A stretch of DNA of 64,000 nt from Thalassia testudinum. Its lineage: Eukaryota > Streptophyta > Magnoliopsida > Alismatales > Hydrocharitaceae. Numbering within the stretch: the first letter of the stretch is position 1; every line of letters begins with the position of its first letter. The notes under the pieces are model-generated. The model was not told the origin of the DNA and searched no databases. It saw nothing but the letters and a program-made list of their open reading frames with translations. The DNA is taken from positions 620,001 through 684,000 of the forward strand of contig JAZHRO010000062.1 in NCBI GenBank assembly GCA_037157565.1. The letters run 5' to 3'. Positions 11,150 to 22,449 of this stretch are shown here, in pieces. The position numbers and the translations under genes were made by a program.

Positions 11150-11577
11150 CTGTTTAGAAAGGCAGAAGTATCATCAATTGCAGCAATCCATCCCACATCA
11201 GGCCCAAACTTGACTTGGCCATCCAAATCGACTGTCACGTGCACCCCTAGACCACCATCCTCAGGAATTGGATAGATCAGGTGCTTAAATGGAGGAATCT
11301 TGGTGTTAGAGAGAGTGAAGTAACAGCCTCGAGCATAGTATGGAGGAGGAATATGGTGGAGACCATTAAATTTTTTTGCTAGTGGAAGAGCACTTAACCC
11401 TGCTGAGTTTATTACAAGCTTGGGAGTTAATATAAGCTGAGGTTCCATTGGGTTTCCTGGAGAATCTTCAAGGCTTTTACTTTCAGATATAAAAAGATCA
11501 ACTCCATTTTCATTGATATGGCCACCAATAACGGCAGTATTGAATGAGAATATTGCTCTTTGAGATTCAGCATCAGC
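11150..11577 (-). CDS. L2HGDH: L-2-hydroxyglutarate dehydrogenase, upstream internal exon (partial gene)
   Basis: This 428-bp exon is open throughout. It encodes the substrate/FAD-domain middle of the enzyme: AVIGGHI, LVINSAGLSALPLAKKF, YYARGCYFTLS, FKHLIYPIPEDGGLGVH, TVDLDGQVKFGPDVGWI and SAFLNR. The GLGVHVTVDLDGQVKFGPD run is diagnostic for the family. Acceptor AG lies just outside (plus CT 11578-11579) and the donor is GT at plus 11148-11149. Family proteins have about 280 further N-terminal residues with a GxGxxG dinucleotide site and a transit peptide; I do not see that exon here. The upstream intron is invaded by an LTR element 108 bp away. Intact exons with intact splice sites suggest a live gene with very long introns, but a remnant cannot be excluded. 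Confidence 0.85.
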
Positions 11578-11684
11578 CTTCATCCAAGTAATCAGATGAT
11601 GACACATATAGTCAGAAAAGAACAAGATCAAGGGACATCATTTATGTATCTCACCCCAAAATAATGAAGATAACAGTAAATATA

Positions 11685-13908
11685 TGTGGAGATTTTGATA
11701 ACTAGAAAATATTATTTTGAATCTCAAAGAAAACAAGTAGAGTTGATCCATTTATATAGAGATGGATCAATCTTAACCCTACTCCTAAACATGGAAACAA
11801 GTCACATCTTAAGTAAACTAAATCATATCCCTACAATAAGGAAAGTAAGAAAACATGGGAAGACAATTCTAATTTTCTATTCCTAAGTCCTAAATTATCT
11901 CTAACACTTCTCCTCAAGTTGAAGCATGCAACATCCAACTTGTAGGAGTAGTGCACCAACAGTAGGGCTCCCCCCATTTGACGTAGTTTAGGGCTGAAGC
12001 AAGCAAATAGGTGTGCAAGTACAGACACACAGGTACTTTGGCAGGTAGATGGATTAGTCTTCAAGCATGTAGACAATTGTCACTTCACCAATGAATATCC
12101 AACTCCCTTGAAGTTAATACAAAAAAACTTAGAGACTTTTAGTCCGGAGATGATCCCAAGCACTGAATCGACATAAACCAATCACCTAAAACTAAAAAAA
12201 ATCTTCACCTTAGGAGAAGACAAAAAATTGGCATAGGCATTTACAGATGGAGCTGAGCATGTGGCTTAGTTCCCCTATCACTCATTAGCATCTTTAGCAT
12301 TGATTACATGGCCCGAGCTTCAGTAGAATCCATTGAGACAGATACTGTTTGAGAAGAGAGTACGTTTGCAACATCTGTAGCGGTTGCAACTGTAACTGTT
12401 GAGGAAAAGGGTTTTTCACCCTTCAGAAGACTTCAGAGGTGCTCCATCTGTGCCTGCGTGAAAGGCTAAGCATTTAATGGCTCAATTACAAACTTGTTTG
12501 CCCATGCGGGTCTCCCATACTTGTCCCAACACTTATCAAACACATGATTGGTCTGATTGTAGTAGATATAGGGATTGAACAAACGTCCACGACCTCTTCC
12601 ACATCCTGCAGAGATGGATGCGTTGCCCGTACTCCCGATGCTACCAACATAGATGAATCCTAATAGGTAGCCGACGCTGAAGAGGGAGGATCCTCAACCT
12701 CAATCTTTTAAAGACGATTATGGATCGTCTCCAAATCTGGTGCCACATCAGAAGACTATCCGGTCACATGTCGAGTGGTACCTGGCACTAAGTCCTCCTA
12801 GAAACTTGTAGGCCTGCCATTGAATGATCTGCTTGTTGCAACGATTAGGCTGGTAGATGCTTAGCTCCTCAAATAGGCCTTTGAGGATATGAAATACCTA
12901 ACCAGGATTATGTCACCTTGACTAGTATTGCAAATTCTTTAATAGATGTTGGCTAGTTGTGCGCTACTAGCTTTCTGGGAATACCTCTTCTCGAGGGTAT
13001 CCCAGATCTCCTTTGTTGTCTCTTTATATAGCATGTTGGTAGGGGTTGATGATGTTCATCAACTAGTTCATTATGAGCTAATTCTCTTCCCACTTCTTGT
13101 ATTTCTATCCATCTAGGGAGTCTGGAACCTTCTTTGTTGATATGAAGTTTATCTTGCCCTACTACAAAGATTCGAAAGGCATGGGACCACAAAATATAGT
13201 TTGAGGAACTTGACAACTTGATAGTGGTTCCTTGAACAAGTACCGAAGCTAAGATTTCAGCCTTAGAAGTCACCGTCAAAGATTCTCCATCAACCATTAT
13301 GTTGACCATGGTCTCGCTTGACACGCACGAGGAAAAACCGATTAGATAGATGATGGATGAACTGAAAAACCAAACCAAGGCTAGTTCAACAATCTGATTT
13401 GATGCCCAATGTGGTGTTGCCCAACCACGCAGCAAGGGTTGCTACTTGTTGGGGGCCCATGCAATTAAGTAGGGACCAACTCGGTCCCCTTTCCTTGCCC
13501 ATGGAGTAGAGATATGCCACACTCCAAGGCTTGGTAGTTCTTCAAGCAATATTAGTGACGCATAGTGTCGCACAACACAAGCCAAAAGGTGACACACGAT
13601 CCCCGAGGCAAAGAGGAGGCCAACGACACCTCTAAGGTTTGGTGGAGGACATGAGGTTCCCTAGATGAACCTGCTCTGATAACATATGGAGATTTTGATA
13701 ACTAAAACACTTTATTCTAAATCTTAAAGAAAACAAGTAGAGTTAATCCCTTTATATGAAGAGGGATCAATCCTAATCCTACTCTTAAACATGGAAACAA
13801 ATCACATCTCAAACAAACTAAATCATATCCCTACAATTAGGAAAGAAACAAAACATGGAAAGAGATAATTCTAATTTCCTATTCCTAACTCCTAAATTAT
13901 CTCTAACA
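11685..13908 (-). mobile_element. Gag-only LTR element (element K)
   Basis: LTRs at 11685-11906 and 13685-13908 (about 222 bp; TGTGGAGATTTTG...TCTCTAACA on the plus strand) are flanked by TSD ATATA (11680-11684, 13909-13913). A reverse-complement primer site (CTCTGATAACA, about 13674-13684) abuts the right LTR, so the element reads on the minus strand. The internal 1.8 kb encodes only gag remnants. It lacks protease, integrase and RT, so it is non-autonomous. Confidence 0.85.
12380..13309 (-). pseudogene. Copia-type gag remnant of element K
   Basis: Reading from ATG at 13309: MVDGESLTVTSKAEIL, then SNYILWSHAFRIFVVGQDKL. The latter is the conserved start of a Copia gag domain (SNY..W..AF..F..G). 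Downstream pieces resembling the rest of gag (QWQAYKFLGGLS near 12830, and a knuckle tail KYGRPAWANK near 12500) are split by stops. Related N-termini occur in the elements at 14460-22449 and, faintly, 1734-4677. Confidence 0.6.
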
Positions 13909-14459
13909 ATATAAAGGAACCATAGCCAATATCAACTGGAATGAATCCTACAAGGCCTCTAGAAAGAAAATACTTCATTCAATTTCAATTTATCTGCAAC
14001 AATCATTTGTCATATTCTAAATATACTCCATTGCATTCAAAAAGAAAAAAGAAAAAAGTATACTCCACCATTTGTCAATGCTGTCAGCATTAAGTTGTTA
14101 ACATCTCTCATTTTAGGCATAGAATGGAGCCATTGATGTAAAATAGACCTACAGTTAGCAAGCAAAAGAAAGGGAGGGAACCCCGAGAGAGTATCCCTTC
14201 TAGGGTAAAGAATTGCAAAGGGAGTTGGCTTAACCAAAAGGGAAGGATCTTAGGGGGATGCCCCCTCCAGAATAGAGAAATGCAAGTGCAAAAAGCAAAG
14301 CCAACCAGTAGACATCCATCATTAAATGAAAGAAACAATACAGGATTATGGAGTGGATTCACAAAATAAAGGCCAGAGAAGAAACATCAAATTTTCATCC
14401 TTTTTGAAGCATGTGTGGAGATGAAAAGTGTGAGAGATTTTAGGAAAGAGTATTTTAGG
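13909..14459. other. Unassigned interval with an LTR start
   Basis: No gene is recognised. 14430-14459 (TGTGAGAGATTTTAG...) matches the start of the LTR at 26958-27187. It would continue at 22455 once the inserted element L is removed, so L landed in an older LTR remnant. Confidence 0.4.
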
Positions 14460-14789
14460 TGTGATAGAATAGAGAACTTTGAGAGAGAGAAAGGAGCACG
14501 ATGGAGAACTCTTTTTTTATTATTATAGAGAACTCAAATAAACATGGTAGGTATTAGTCCCTCTATATAGAGATCCAATCCCATAACAACTATGAAAGAG
14601 TTATCTTAACAACTCAATAATAAAACTTGCTTAACAAAGTCTTTCTTAACAAACCATAACTTGAATGGCTACTGAGATGTTTAAGTTGAAGATTGACAGA
14701 TTTCTTGCATTTATTGACTTTGGAGAGATCTTTCTTATCGTGATCCGTTGAAAAACTCCCTCCATTCTTGATTTTTCAATAGGAGGATT

Positions 14790-16690
14790 TGGAAGTCATG
14801 CGGGGGAGAGCGAGAGGGAGAGGGAGTGAAGGCGATGGAAGAGCTTCTCGTGAGCTCTATCTCCAACAGGTGGAGTGCTACAAATGCAAAGGAAGAGGAC
14901 ATCTTGCATGGGATTGCCGTGATCCGATGGTATGTCTTGGCTGCAATAGAGTTGGCCATCGTTGGAGATCGTGTCCCAAGAGGAGTGCTTACAGTGGGGG
15001 AGCTTTGGGGGGGGCATCGATTACCGCCTCTACCTTACAATCCTCCATGTTTGGAGATCGAGATTCCTTGGTCTGCAGAGGTAGGGACTCTTGATGGTAT
15101 TCTGGATTTCGCTTTGGCAGGGGTGCATCTTGAAGGGAAGGTGGACGTGAAAGAGGTACGTTCTTCTTTAATGAACCTTGGCTTATCTTATGACGGGTGG
15201 AGTTTGGCAGTTTTATCAGAGAAGGTACTTTTATTTGGTTTGAATGCGGCGAATTTGTTGCTTAAGTTCATGTAGTTGCGTTATGATTCTAGGGTTATTA
15301 GATGGAGATTGCCGACGGTGTATGAAGGTGCTAGCGATTAAAGAATTCCCCTGCGCCCGTTGATTACTTTTCAAATCTTTGGTCTTCCTCTTAGATTGAG
15401 GATGGTGGGGGTGATTCAGGCTTTGTGTCAATCTTTTGCACGCATTCATAATTGTTTGAGGCTTGGACTCCATGATGGAGATGTTTCTTCTGTGGTGGTT
15501 GAGGGTGAGCTGCATATTGGGAAGATGTTGTCGAAAAGAGGGTTATTCGCTTTGGAGGGTGTGCTACCATTATCTCTTTTAAGGAAGTTTTCTTTGGAGG
15601 TGAATGTGCTAGGTCCGATTATGCAATGTATGCACAGATGCTTGCGAAACCTGTTGTGGGGTCAGCGATGGCGAAGAAGATGATCGAAAGTGGTTCGAGG
15701 AAGGTGTTTGTCAAAACATTGGAGGTGCGGTGATGCTTAGGCCATGCATGGTCGGGGCAAGGCCAATGGCGTTGCTGCAAGGAGGCAGGAGGTGGTGATG
15801 GTGAGATGCAATCCTGGTGGAGGCCTTGCCATGTCATCCCACAAAATCTGGAAGCCGGTTTCCAAAATTGTTGACCAGGCTTGTGCATCTCTTTCGAATG
15901 AAGATATTTCCAACGGTGTTACTTCTCAAGGAAAGGTCGATATTCCTTTTTTGGAAAAGAAACTATCATCTGAAGAGGATCTATTTTTGGCAAGAGACAT
16001 GTGCGCCACTACTGAGGTGGTTGATTGCAGCGCAGAATAGGAATCCGGATCCGAAAACGGATCCAGAGTTGGTAAGTCCAATCTACCCGAATCTGCTGGG
16101 GTTGGTGTTTCTATTTTGGGTTTGGGTGGACCGATTGCTGCTGGTGTTGATGCGCAGGTTATGGAGGAGGATGCGGGACACCATCTCATTGGAAAAATGC
16201 CTATTTTCGGCAAATGAGAAAAATGCTATGTCAACCCAAAGATTCTAGAGGCCGATTTCCAATTTGGCAGAACAGGCTGGCACATCTATTTTGAACGAGG
16301 ATTTTTCCAACCATGTTTCTTCTCAAGGAAAGGTTTATTTTCCTTTTTTGGAAAAAAAACCTTTCATTCGAAAAGCACCTATTTTTGCCAAAGAAGTGTG
16401 CCACTGCTGAGGTGGCTATTTGCAATGCTGAACAAGAGGAATCCAGATCCGAGAATGGATCCGGAGTTGGTGAGTCTGATTTACCCGATTCTGCTGGGTT
16501 TGGTGGTTCTGGTTTGGGTATAGAAAGACCGGTTGCTGTTGTTGCTAATGTGCAAGTCATGGAGGATGCTGCTATGCATATGCGAGAGGTCGAGGATCAT
16601 GGGCTACAGGCTGCGATGCTGAAGATTAAGATGGGAGAAGCTTCTACTCTACCACGTGAGAAGATGAAACCCTCTTTGGACTGTTTATAA
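14790..16690 (+). pseudogene. LINE-1 ORF1 (RNA-binding protein, broken)
   Basis: The N-terminal part has two CCHC zinc knuckles in series, CYKCKGRGHLAWDC and CLGCNRVGHRWRSC (about 14877-14985), after an Arg/Gly-rich start. The middle (about 15100-15650) resembles the DUF4283-type domain of plant L1 ORF1 proteins (PLITFQIFGLPL). Knuckles placed before that domain are less usual. The C-terminal part contains a roughly 400-bp tandem duplication (15838-16237 and 16238-16575). Several stops (for example near 15273 and 15340) make it non-functional. Confidence 0.7.
15838..16575 (+). repeat. Tandem duplication within LINE-1 ORF1
   Basis: Two units, 15838-16237 and 16238-about 16575, share ordered blocks: CTTCTCAAGGAAAGGT, TTCCTTTTTTGGAAAA, GCCACTNCTGAGGTGG and ATGGAGGANGATGC. 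Both encode SQGKV..PFLEKK...SENGS.VG.S.LP.SAG. Divergence between units is substantial, so the duplication predates this copy's decay or belongs to the family. Confidence 0.75.
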
Positions 16691-17240
16691 GTGGTTGTCG
16701 GACCTAGGGTCCGATCTTGGTGAGTTCAATTGATACGTCTCATCTTTGCAACCAGATCTCTATCCACCTTGTCGATTGGGGGCTCCTATTATGGGTTTTT
16801 GTGATGATTTTCAAGTGCCAGGTATGCTGGTCTCTTTTGGCTCTATCATGAATGACTCTAGCTAGGACGAAGGTCATGATAAAGTCCGTTGTGACTTGAC
16901 TCTTGAAGAACTGGTTGGTGGGGGATATCTGCAGGCTCGTAGGGTGAAGGATGTAGCATCAGAGGTTAGGATGCCCAATAGTCTGCATGAAGAGGGGTCG
17001 AATAATGAGAGAAGTCTGTTATGAAGAACCCCATCTTCTAGACCATCAGGCCATACGAAGTTGATATCGCAAAAGCACAGATGATCCTTGGTGCTTGTTA
17101 TAAGAGGAAGCGATTAGTGAAGAAGCCTATTGTAGTAAAAGTGCATAAGAACGCCGATTCAGAAGAGACAGATCGCCGTGTAGCTGATAGAATCGAAGTC
17201 AAGAAGATGCACAAGGGAGGGGGAGACAGAAAGATTATCC

Positions 17241-20200
17241 ATGGTTAAGGTCCTAACTTGGAATGTACGTGATATTCGAGATGAGAATTGGAGATTGTCT
17301 TTAAGGCATTATTTAGCAAAATGGAAGGTCGATATTGCCCTCCTGCAAGAAACTCATTTGGAAGACTTTTTGTTGCAATTGAAGAATAGCTTATATGGAG
17401 AACGCTTTACAAATTCTCTTGAAGTGAAAGTAGAAGGGAGATCTGGTGGAATCCTCTTGTTATGGCACCGTGATTGGTTTGAGTTGACATCCTCATTGGT
17501 GGCTAGTAGAGTTGTGACAAGGGTCTTTGCTACAAAGGCAAATGGTATGTCCTTGGCCATTTCATGTATTTATGGGCCTTGTGATGATGCTTCTCGATAA
17601 ATATTGTGGGAAGAGATTGGTCAAGCCTCTCAGCTTGTAGATGGAATGTTGTGTCTAGTTGGAGGGGACTTTAATACAACTCTTTCTACATATAACAGGT
17701 CGGATGGGAGGATGGATAGGTCCACTTTTGAGTTCCAACATATCCTGCAAGAGCTTGAATTATTGAATCTACCGATGGCTGGTGTTAAGTATACTTGGAG
17801 AAATGGAAGTGGAGCCATGTCTTGCATTGATAGATTTATTTGTAATTTGGCATTGGCGGAGTCCTTTCATAAGGCAGAGGTAACTGCATGTGATCGGCCA
17901 TTCTCATATCATATTCCTCTAATATGGTGTAATAATGAGGGGTTATCTTTCTCTACTTATTTCAAATTCCACAAATCCTAACTTAAAGAACCTAGTTTTA
18001 AAGATTTGATCCGTGATAAATGGGAAAATACAACATTGGCCACATCCGCTAGATGCACCTTGGCAAGTAAGATTCGTGTGATGCGTGAGGTGATGATCGA
18101 GTTTAAGCGGGGTCTTCGGGAATGTAGGGAGGCAAGAAAACAAGAAGCATTATAGAAGATCTCCGCTCTTGATAGACTAGAAGAGAGTACGCCTCTCTCT
18201 GTAGCGGATAGTACGGAACTTTAAAAAGCACAAGAAATAGTAGTGGAAGAGGATTAAAAGAGAGAAATGGACTAGAGATAGAAATCTAGGCAAATTTAGC
18301 TTAAAGAAGGAGTTGCCAATACAAGATTTTTCCATGCGGCTAGTGCTAGGAGAAGATCAAACTTGGTTAGTTTGTTGAAATGTGGTGAAGATACTATAAG
18401 GCAAAGAAATATGATTTGTGAGGCTTTTCGATCTCATTTTTATGCTTTTACAAGAAGACAACCGATGGGGGAGTAGAGGTTAGGAGCGTTGGGAATGAAC
18501 CAAGTTAGTAATGAGGCAACGATGCAACTAGTAGCAAAAGTTACTGAGGAAGAGGTGGTTCGTGCCTTGCATGGATTGAAGACGGATGGATCCCCAAGCC
18601 TTGATGGTCTACAGATTATTTTTTACAAAGAACTCTAGGATGTTATAGGTCCAGATGTGCTGAAAATGATAAAGGAATTCTTCAAAGGCAATGAAGGGGT
18701 CAAAAGACTTAATCGTTTTTACTTGTTCTTGTTGCCTAAAAAACCTGGAGTGGAATCTGTGGATGATTTTAAGCCAATCGCCCTCTCGAACTCCATTTAT
18801 GTTTTGATTGCAAAAATCTTGGCAAATAAATTGAGTGTCATTCCTTCTATTATATCTCTGATACAATAAGCATTTATAAGAGGTCGATCTTTACAAGACT
18901 CTTTTGTCCTCGTAAAAGAAATGATAACGTCATGGAAGAGGAGAAAGAAATCGGCATTTCTTTGAAAGGTTGATTTTTCAAAAGCGTACGATTCTGTTAC
19001 TTGTAGTTATCTTTGGGAGGTTTTGGAAAGGAAAGGATTCCCGAAAATGTGGATACAATTAATGAAAAGCTGTGTAACCACATCCTCATTTTCAATATTG
19101 GTAAATGGTCGTTCAGATGGCACTTGGATCCAACCCCAAAGGGGAGTAAGGCAGGGTTGTCCTTTGTCACCTTTATTATTTGATACCACAGTGGATACAT
19201 TGGCGCATTTGGCTTTTAGAGCCTGCCATGGAAACTTATTTTCTGGTTTCACGTGCCAAAAGGATGGTGTTCTTTTCACTCCTTTGCTACAATATGTTGA
19301 TGACACAACTTCCTTTATTGAGGGGGGGCACTTCGGCAGCAATGCATGTGACCTCGTTAGTAAGGATCTTTGTTGATATTTCAGGGTCGAAGATAAATAG
19401 GAGAAAGTCCTTGTTGGTTCCTTTTTGCACATCGAGTGAAGTCGTGAAAGAAATTTCTCTTGCTTTAGAGACACATGTGATCCATCTTTCATTGAAATAT
19501 CTAGGACTCCTTTTGAAAGGGGGACATTTGGTCACTTCGGATTGGAACGATATGGTGGAAAGGGTAATGAAGAGAATATCTTCATGGAGTGGGAGATTAC
19601 TTTCTAGAGGTGGACGACTGGTCTTAATTAAGAGTGTGCTATCATCAATGCCAATGTTCTATTTTTCAGTATTCCATCCCCCACAAAGAAATTTCCATAA
19701 ACTTGAGGTGATAAGGAAAAGGTTCTTTTGGAAGGGAGCGACAACTACTAGTCACTTCATGCAATTGGTGCCTTGGGATGAAGTATGCAAACCCAAGGAA
19801 GAAGGTGGGTTAGATGTTTTGAAGCTTCATGAATTTAACAAATCTCTCCTCTTAAAATGGGTGGCTAGACTTCTATCGGTTGATGAGTCGATGGTAACCT
19901 CTTTGTTGGAAGACTCTTATGGAAACAATATGAACATTTCTGAAAGGTGTTCACGTAGAACAAGGCCAACCGCAGTTTGGGGACCTATTCACAGTATGAT
20001 GGAAGAGTTCTCATATTTTGACCCTGTCTTGGGAGATCGGGGCCAGTTCAGTTTTTGGCGACAGGACTGATCTGAGAATAGCAAGTTTTCTGATCTTCAT
20101 CCTCGTGTTTATCAGCCGGTGGATAATAAAAATGCTACTGCTAGTGAGAACTGGGATGAGAATTTTCAAGTATGGAACAATCTCCTGCCGGCTGGCATGT

Positions 20201-20722
20201 CAGATACTATTTATGCAGATTTTCAGCAACTGTTGGGTTCAATTTCTGATCTGAAACCCTGTGTAAATGTTTCTGACAGATTGGTTTGGAGGCATGGGGC
20301 ATTTTCACTAAAGAATGCATATCTTAAAATAATTGGCTCCGATTCAAATCCTAATGAAATTAGTTTGGATTCCAAAAAAATTTGGAATGGGGCATGGCCT
20401 CTGAAGTTAAAGATTTTTTTGTGGCTTCTCATAAGGGAATGTCTTGTTACCAAAGTTCTTAGGAAGAGGTGGTTAGGGGAGGACTTAATGTGTCCATTTT
20501 GTGGTATTGAAGAGGAAGATATTCAACACTTATTCTTCGCATGTGATTTCTCAAACAACTGTGGCAGCATTTCAACCTACAAACAGTGGATTTCTTGAAT
20601 GTCACCTCGTTCTGGAAGAGTTTCAGAGACCATCCTCTTTCATACGTGGCTGGATGGACCAAAAGAATAGCTATTTTATGGTGTGTTTAGCTTCAACAAA
20701 ATGGGAAAATCTTCAAAAATGA
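17241..20722 (+). pseudogene. LINE-1 ORF2 (endonuclease-reverse transcriptase, broken)
   Basis: ATG at 17241 opens an AP-endonuclease-like domain (VLTWNVRDI, DIALLQETHL, GGDFN). RT follows: LVKEMI and KVDFSKAYDSV-type blocks near 18910-19000, the RQGCPLSPLLF block near 19150, and the catalytic box YVDD at about 19300. Then come VIHLSLKYLGLLLKGG and GRLLSRGGRLVLIKSVLSS (about 19480-19640). The C-terminal zf-RVT domain (IWNGAWPLKLKIFLWLLIRE, CPFCG...IQHLFFAC) lies at 20380-20550. Stops near 17600, 17980 and 18155, among others, and frameshifts near 19370 and 20070, inactivate it. Confidence 0.9.
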
Positions 20723-20840
20723 GAGGTGTTGGGTCGAAAATGTAATCAGAATGGTGTATTTTTTTTTCTGAGTCCGTTCTTAAACTTTTTAATAAATATA
20801 TCTGCATGATTACGGTAATCTTCCTTTCCTTCGAAAAAAA

Positions 20841-21009
20841 ACAAACCATAACTTGACTCTTAAGCAAATAATTACTTGGCTAAGGCAAACTAATTACTTG
20901 ACTAACAAATCAACTTAACAAAACCGACAAGGAGACTTCTTGCCACTTGATGTTGACAAGATCTAGTGCTCTTTTGGTAGAGATCACAAGATCTCCACAA
21001 TCTCTAACA
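20841..21009 (-). repeat. Remainder of the left LTR of element L
   Basis: This is the continuation of 14460-14664 after the LINE. It starts with the second copy of the LINE target duplication and ends TCTCTAACA, followed by a C-rich reversed polypurine tract (CACACCCCCAAGTTGG). Confidence 0.75.
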
Positions 21010-21529
21010 CACACACCCCCAAGTTGGACATCTCCAACTTTTCTTTTTGAGAGAAAATAAGAAGACTATAGAAGCCATCCAATTCAATTAAAATAGAGTT
21101 AAGGATAAATACAATAAACATAAAGTTTTTAAGGAGTACAACAGCAGCAACAATAGTTGAGGAAATAGTTGAGGTCAAGCATGAACCACGGATAGAGATT
21201 GGGGCATGTTCCCAACAATATGATGGTCACCTTGTTTTCCAAGAAAATCTCCCCCCTTGGAGAATAAAAAATCGGACAAAAGACTCATTGACAGGGCTTA
21301 GTTCCCACACTACTATTCTTCATCCTCCTCGTGGAGGGCACAACCCAGATCTTTGGCTTCGTCCTACAGGCCGGTTAGATATGTGTAGATGCTTAGTCAC
21401 TCACAGATTGTAACATGAACTTAAATGGAGATCGTAGCAGAAGTAGCGATCACACATAGGAGGCATTCCCAAGCATTAGTGAAGACCTTCCTAAAAAAAA
21501 AAAATTCATCAATTTTCACAACATCAACA

Positions 21530-21690
21530 ACAAATCATGATAAAGGACCTTGAACATTGCTTCAAGCCACCTAGATCCCAAACAAGGTTCGGGGAACTCG
21601 ATAGATTCATGGTTCCCTGAACAGGTACAGAGGCAAGACTTTGGCCTCAAAGATCACCATTAAAGATTCTTCGTCAACGACAACAGAGGC
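21530..21690 (-). pseudogene. Gag N-terminal trace in element L
   Basis: The minus strand reads VVDEESLMVIFEAKVLPL, colinear with VDGESLTVTSKAEILASV of the element at 11685-13908. The frame soon breaks. Only this N-terminal stretch is recognisable. Confidence 0.45.
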
Positions 21691-22104
21691 AATCCAAGCT
21701 TCGAGGCTTAGCAATCCTCTAAGTGAGATGAGAATCGTCATGGAAAGCAGCACCATGCGACTCATAGTGTAGCACACAAGAGCTAAGGGGTTGCAGATGC
21801 ACCTCATGGTTCATGCATAGAAAACTCTGTGTAGGGATCGGTAGGGAAATCCGTGATAGACTCAGCCAAAAATCTCCAATCACATGTAGAAGAATCCAAA
21901 GCACATGGGCTTTTCCACGCACACAGGAACAAGAGGTAGCGTGTACCCTTCCTACTTGTGGCAACACAATAGGGACCTAGGGTGATCCCCAGGCCATGCT
22001 CCCCCACACATGGATGTTGACTTCCACGTAGAAAGACATCTCACGTGGATCTTTAGGCACACAGAGTCAGGGCTAGGCACTCAGGAAAGCCTACTCTGAT
22101 ACCA

Positions 22105-22449
22105 TGTGATAGAATAGCGAACTCGAGAGAGAGGGAGGGAGGAACACGATGGAGAACTCTTTTTTTATTATTGTAGATAATTCAAATAAACACGGTGAGT
22201 ATTGGTCTCTATATATAGAGATCCAATCCCATAACAAATATGAAAGGGTAATCCTAACAACTCAATAACAAAACTTACCTAACAAAGTCTTTCCTAACAA
22301 ACCATGACTTGACTTTGACTCAAGTAAACTAATTACTTGGCTAACAAGCCAACTTAACAAAATCGGCAAGGGGACTTTTTGCCATTTGATGTTGACGAGA
22401 TCTCGTGATCTCTTGGCAAAGATCACGAGATGTCCACGATCTCTAATAT
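22105..22449 (-). repeat. Right LTR of element L
   Basis: 345 bp, homologous to the split left LTR. It contains an inverted motif GAGATCTCGTGATCTC/GATCACGAGAT. It lies next to primer site CTCTGATACCA. Confidence 0.75.

Larger units (their letters stand above)
14665..20840 (+). mobile_element. Full-length L1-type LINE (LINE-1)
   Basis: A 16-bp target-site duplication ACAAACCATAACTTGA lies at 14649-14664 and 20841-20856, and the element ends in a short A-tract (20834-20840). At about 6.2 kb it matches a full-length plant L1. It has ORF1 with zinc knuckles, then ORF2 with endonuclease, RT and a C-terminal zinc-binding domain. Both ORFs carry stops and shifts. It is inserted inside the left LTR of element L. 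Confidence 0.92.
14460..22449 (-). mobile_element. LTR element L, its LTR split by a LINE
   Basis: The left LTR is 14460-14664 plus 20841-21009; the right LTR is 22105-22449. Both start TGTGATAGAATAG and share ATGGAGAACTCTTTTTTTATTATT and GACGAGATCTCGTGATC-type blocks. Primer site CTCTGATACCA (reverse complement) is at 22094-22104, so orientation is minus. Flanks TTAGG (14455-14459) and TTAGT (22450-22454) are a near-perfect TSD. The internal 1.1 kb (21010-22104) has only a gag N-terminal trace. It is related to element K by its gag remnant. Confidence 0.75.
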
